Below are positions 44,068 through 47,946 of a DNA stretch of 47,946 nucleotides, piece by piece. The translations under genes were made by a program, and so were the position numbers. Under the pieces are notes generated by a model. It saw only the letters and a program-made list of their open reading frames with translations. It had not been told where the DNA came from and ran no database searches. Within the stretch, counting starts at the first letter, position 1, and every line of letters begins with the position of its first letter. Source of the stretch: Scytalidium lignicola (lineage: Eukaryota > Ascomycota > Leotiomycetes); contig NCSJ02000320.1 of assembly GCA_002812745.2 (NCBI GenBank), positions 1-47,946 of the forward strand, written 5' to 3'.

Positions 44068-45691
44068 ATGGAGGACCAGATTCCAGAGGCAACCGTAAAC
44101 AGGGAGGAAGCTCTGCCAGTGGCAGACTTCGACAATGCGGAAGAGCACAACATCTTGGAAGATGATCACGGCACAGAGGATGGGTCACCAAGACTGGGTA
44201 AACGGGAGCGAGTCAAAAGGAAAACATCGGCTCTGAAGGACCATCTACCGTGGAGCTATGGAAAAGAGGGAGGGCTAAGCATGCAAGACAGGCTGCTTGA
44301 GAAGTAAGTTGAGTCTCAAACTCGGAATTACTTAAATCACTGTCCGAAGACAATGTACTGACTGGTTATCATCAAGATTTCTGCAGCAAGTTATCCCAGA
44401 TGAGGATCAATATCAGAACGGCCGTGCCTCTCCATCCACCACTCCCTATCCAGACATCTTCCCAGAACGCCCCAGCTTCAATATATCCACCATGTCCACC
44501 AACTTTCGCCGCTTCAATGCCCGAATAGGAGTGGTTTTTGTTTTCCAAACACGCGTGTTGCGCCTCCTTGCCTGGAGAAAGTACTCTCACACCCTCTCGT
44601 TCCTCGCAATATACACATTCATCTGCCTGGATCCTTACCTGCTTACCGTTCTACCCTTTGCCCTCCTCCTTCTCTCGATCCTCATCCCCTCCTTCATGGC
44701 CCGACACCCCGCACCGCCACCAACAACCCTCACTACCAACGACTTCATATATTCAACCACCGGACCACCTATAGCTCCCGCACCCACTGTCAAGCCTGCA
44801 AAGGAGCTAAGCAAAGATTTCTTCCGTAACATGCGCGACCTGCAGAACTGCATGGAAGACTTCAGCCGCGTCCACGACCAGATCATCGCCGTCGCCACAC
44901 CCAACACCAACTTCAGCAACGAGCCTCTCTCGTCCACTCTCTTCCTCTTCTCCTTCGTTACCTGCATCGTCATGTTCATCGCCGCCCACCTCCTCCCCTG
45001 GCGCCTCATCTTCCTCGTGCTCGGCTGGACCCTAACCCTCTCCGGTCACCCAACCATCCACAGCCAAATGATCAACACACGTGACCAACACATCTCCCCG
45101 CACGAAGCCGAAGCCAAGTCTTGGCTCGACCGCTGGATCATCACAGATATAATCCTCGACTCAGCGCCTGAGACGCGCGAGGTCGAGATCTTCGAGCTCC
45201 AGCGACTCTCGTCTGCCGGCGACGAGTGGGAGCCTTGGCTCTTCTCCTCATCTCCCTACGACCCCAAAGAACCGAGCCGCGCCATTGGGGAACGACCTCG
45301 CGGCACGCGCTTTTTCGAAGACGTGCAGCCTCCTAAGGGTTGGGAATGGAGCGAGAAGAAGTGGGCGCTGGATCTCTGGAGTCGGGAATGGGTCGAAGAG
45401 AGAATCATTCCTGGGGTGGAAGTCGAGACTGAAGGAGAGCGGTGGGTGTATGATATTAACTATGGTGATGATGACCAATTTAAAATTAACGCCGACGTCG
45501 ACGTGGATATGGAGGATATGGAGAAGACACCTAGCAAGGCAAATGGGAATGGGAATGGGAAGGACAAGCCCCTACCTAGCTGGGAAGAAGGTGTTGATTC
45601 CAGCGTTCGGAGGAGAGGAGTTTGGAGACGACGCAGATGGGTTCGGACGGTGAAGAGGAAATATATCAATAACACGGCGCCGGAAAAGTAG
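44068..45691 (+). CDS. DysF-domain peroxin (Pex23/Pex24/Pex30 family)
   Basis: Join 44068-44303, 44377-45691; 516 aa. The N-terminus is acidic. The family signature LPWSYGKEGGLSMQDRLLEK is spliced to FLQQVVP-like FLQQVIPDEDQY. Two hydrophobic regions follow (SHTLSFLAIYTFICLDPYLL with the next ~25 residues, and FLFSFVTCIVMFIAAHLLPW with the next segment), as in reticulon-like ER-shaping peroxins. The C-terminal dysferlin (DysF) region shows its tryptophan pattern: WEPWLFSSSPYDP, GTRFFEDVQPPKGWEWSEKKW, REWVEERIIPGVE, WVYDI. Relatives live in ER-peroxisome contact sites and regulate peroxisome number and lipid-droplet formation. The exact subfamily is not settled. The tail has a repetitive NGNGNGK stretch. 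The 73-bp intron uses GTAAGT in phase 2. Confidence 0.88.
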
Positions 45692-46850
45692 GGGCTTTTG
45701 AAACAACTTGGGGAACTTGGAAACCATGTCTAGGTTTGGCGTTTAGGTATTTTTGCNTTTTTGCTTTTTATCCTTCTTTTTTTTTTTGGATNAAAAAAGG
45801 GGGGCCTTTTGGATTGTAATTACCAAACGATTTCAAAAACAGGCACAGCTATGAATTATGGGAAATTCAACGAAAATTTTTACGAAAAAGGCTATGAAAT
45901 ATAAAATCATTCTCTATGATACAGTAGTCTCAATATACTTTACATATTACATCAGTGTTTATTCGACGTTTATTCCATTTAGATATGGAGATAGATATAT
46001 ATGGAACGTAAAAGCATCAGATGTATATCCAGATCACCAAATAATCATGCTCTCTCTTCCTTAGCAGGTTCTACCTGCTACTTGCCGGACGTAAATAAAT
46101 ATCATCATCATCATCATCATACTCTCTCTTCCTCAAATGGAGCCTTTTCTTTCTTTCTTATATAAACTGTTATATCTTTTCCTTTCCTTTGTTAGAGATA
46201 AGACAGAAAACCAGACGAGTGATCAAAGGACGTGAGAATATGCATTTTCACCATGATAAACTCAGTTGTAATCATTGAAATGTAACTACCGCGAGCAAAA
46301 TTTCTGAGCTCATGACATGTTTTAGACTTATATCCATTTGTATGCGATTACACAAAATCCACTACAGCACTTATTTAATAACATCTGTAGTTAATTTGCC
46401 ACACTATTATTCCACAAGGTAAACAGATAGACTTGTAATATATTGTTGCCATTTCCTAATATACTCTATTTATTCATTACGAGCACAAAACACAAACACA
46501 TCCAGCCGTGATTAATGATGAGTTAAGCAAAAGCTAACAGAAAAGATGCAAGACAAACATATATTCTCATTTCGTGTTTGCGCCAACGCCGCAAGAAAAT
46601 GGCTACTTCCACGGGCTACATCCCCTCTCCTCCCATCCATTCCCTTGCCATATTTCTCCACTTCTTTGTCTCTTTTTTTCCCTCCCGCAATATTAGAACA
46701 TTATATTAGATATATACTGACCTCACCCAGCCATCCACCAGGTTTAGGGACGTGATGCGAGAAGAAAGGAAATGCATATTTCGTTGCAAGTTTCATGTAG
46801 ATGGGAGTGCCATGGCAANTTTTTTTTCTCATGTCTTCAGAATATGGCAT
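45692..46850. other. Convergent intergenic region with hairpin and small repeats
   Basis: About 1.16 kb between two 3' ends. Ns at 45757, 45792 and 46819 all precede homopolymers. It contains a perfect 8-bp stem hairpin (46062-46080), a 19-base direct repeat (46045-46063 and 46117-46135, two mismatches) and (ATC)n at 46101-46120. No gene seen. Confidence 0.5.
46062..46080. terminator. Perfect stem-loop, 8-bp stem and 3-nt loop
   Basis: TAGCAGGT, loop TCT, ACCTGCTA. It lies in the convergent gap about 370 bases past the peroxin stop codon. A role in transcript ends is speculative; fungi do not use intrinsic terminators, so it may just be a structural repeat. Confidence 0.3.
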
Positions 46851-47545
46851 TTAGAGGAGGTAAGCAGCGAGGAGACCGACGGCAGCAAGAGCTGAGCCGG
46901 CACGGTTGGCAACGGCAGAGTTGCCAGTTTCCTGTGGTGGAGTGCTAGTACCAGATGGGCCAACTGGGGTGTTGGTTGGGCTACCGCCTGAACCAGTGCC
47001 AGAGCCACCGCCTGGGGCAGAGGTTCCGTTGGCGATGGGGCCTGGAGCGCCAGTGCCACTTGCAACTGCTGTCCCAAAGGTGCTGGTGGTTGTGCCCCCG
47101 ACGGCGATGGTGCTGCTGGTCTGGCTAGGAGCTGTGCTGTTGCCGCTTGGAACGGGGAAGGTTCCATTGACGTTGCCAGAGCTGCCGTAGACAATGCCGT
47201 TCTTTTCGCAAGCAGCAAGACCGGTATTAGGGCCCGGAGTCCAGCATTCAGCGGTGCCGGAATTTCCTACCGGGGGTTCGCCGACGAGATTGTCGTTGCA
47301 GTTTCCTGGGTGACCAGTGGTGCCTGTGCATCTGATGATAATAGGGCCGCCTGAACAGTAAGTAGCGTTGGCGATACCGCAGGTGATGGCACCAGTTGTT
47401 GGGTCTCTAAAGAAACCGTTAGCATACGTAGATGACAGATAGGAGAGAGATGAGGTTGAGCATGTTTGGAGACTCACGTGGTGAAGCCCTGAGCGTTAGC
47501 TAGAGCAGCGATGGAGAGAACCACGGCGGCAGTGAACGACTTCAT
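46851..47545 (-). CDS. Secreted, probably GPI-anchored cell-surface protein (207 aa)
   Basis: Complement join 47478-47545, 46851-47406. Exon 1 encodes the signal peptide (MKSFTAAVVLSIAALANAQG). The intron (47407-47477) has GTGAGT, a GCTAAC branch site and TTTAG; the frame continues TTDPTTGAITCG. The mature domain (about 20-95) has six cysteines, including TYCSGG, IIRCTG, GNCNDN, AECWTPG and AACEKNG, and one N-glycosylation site. A Ser/Thr/Gly/Pro-rich linker follows. The hydrophobic C-terminus (ALAAVGLLAAYLL) after small residues (NRAGS) fits a GPI-anchor signal. Such proteins are wall- or membrane-linked; this cysteine-rich head is common in filamentous fungi and has no proven role. Found by joining the short first exon, without which no signal peptide would be seen. 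Confidence 0.8.
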
Positions 47546-47946
47546 TTTGAACGATTGTTTGGTGAGCGAGTGATCGATTTTGGTTGATTAGGGTAAACGA
47601 GGGTTGGTTTTGAATTAAGTTTGTTTTTAATCTGGCTTGACTGAACGACAGTGGGTTAGACAACAATAGAAGGATTGTCTACTTGTTTATTGCGATGAGG
47701 AGGAGGGAGAGCAGGATGAGAGGAAGAGTTTCTTATATGGTGCAGCAGAGACCAGGAGGGTCCGCAGCGAATGAGCAACAAGGATGCGGCAACCCTTGAA
47801 CATACGAGTTTCGATCGCCCTCGCCGGTCTCCATCGTGCCTTCCCTTCCTGGCTGCTCTGTTGCCAAAAGTCCAGCTTCGTCCAAGCCACACCCATGCTG
47901 ACTCCATCCCTTTTTCTGCACGGGGATGATCGCTGGCGGCGGGAAT
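47546..47946. other. Upstream region of the GPI-anchored protein gene, window end
   Basis: About 400 bases with no gene. The first ~130 bases are the likely leader and core promoter of the minus-strand gene; the rest is GC-richer without a recognisable frame. Confidence 0.5.

Overview
The window is nuclear DNA of a filamentous ascomycete (Pezizomycotina). Short introns (46-128 bp) interrupt most genes, with GTAAGT-type donors, CTAAC-type branch sites and AG acceptors. The gene set is typically fungal: a Gin4/Hsl1-type septum kinase with a KA1 tail, the DYRK kinase Pom1, a LisH Flo8/SomA regulator, kinetochore Dsn1, TRAPP Bet3, the U5 snRNP 40 kDa WD40 protein and a DysF peroxin. A leotiomycete (Helotiales-like) origin is my guess from overall look; the sequence alone does not prove it. 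I found no phage, plasmid, CRISPR or bacterial operon structure.

Layout. 0-3 kb is AT-rich: a decayed repeat with an inverted repeat, then a three-exon small secreted cysteine-rich protein, then about 2 kb of non-coding DNA. 3-7.1 kb holds a five-exon Gin4/Hsl1-family kinase (1273 aa). 7.1-9.2 kb is a long convergent gap with microsatellites and TACAGTA-type motifs. 9.2-10.5 kb (minus) holds an unnamed two-TM protein. 11.8-13.1 kb (minus, U5 snRNP WD40) and 13.3-14.0 kb (plus, bet3) share a 232-bp divergent promoter. 15.8-18.4 kb is the SomA/Flo8-like regulator. 19.4-21.0 kb is an intronless MOSC plus flavin/2Fe-2S reductase fusion. 22.4-23.6 kb is a zinc alcohol dehydrogenase, 24.1-25.7 kb dsn1, 26.4 kb a cysteine-free small secreted protein, 27.4-28.7 kb a multi-pass membrane protein, and 29.3-30.2 kb (minus) a conserved unnamed protein. 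A 4.1-kb gap precedes a 407-aa low-complexity protein with a His-rich run (34.3-35.5 kb). 37.8-42.2 kb (minus) is Pom1 (1421 aa), 44.1-45.7 kb the DysF peroxin, and 46.9-47.5 kb (minus) a probable GPI-anchored cell-surface protein.

How the genes fit together. There is no obvious metabolic or secondary-metabolite cluster; most genes are housekeeping or morphogenetic. Several act in polarity and cell division (Gin4/Hsl1-type kinase, Pom1, SomA, Dsn1). The fission-yeast relatives of the two kinases form one size-control circuit (Pom1 acting on Cdr2). The secreted and surface proteins and the MOSC-reductase fusion are the accessory elements. Splice structures were rebuilt by hand from reading-frame phase and family conservation; all CDS sums are multiples of three.

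Sequence quality. Nine single Ns occur, eight of them directly 5' of a homopolymer run. Two fall in the last exon of the two-TM gene.
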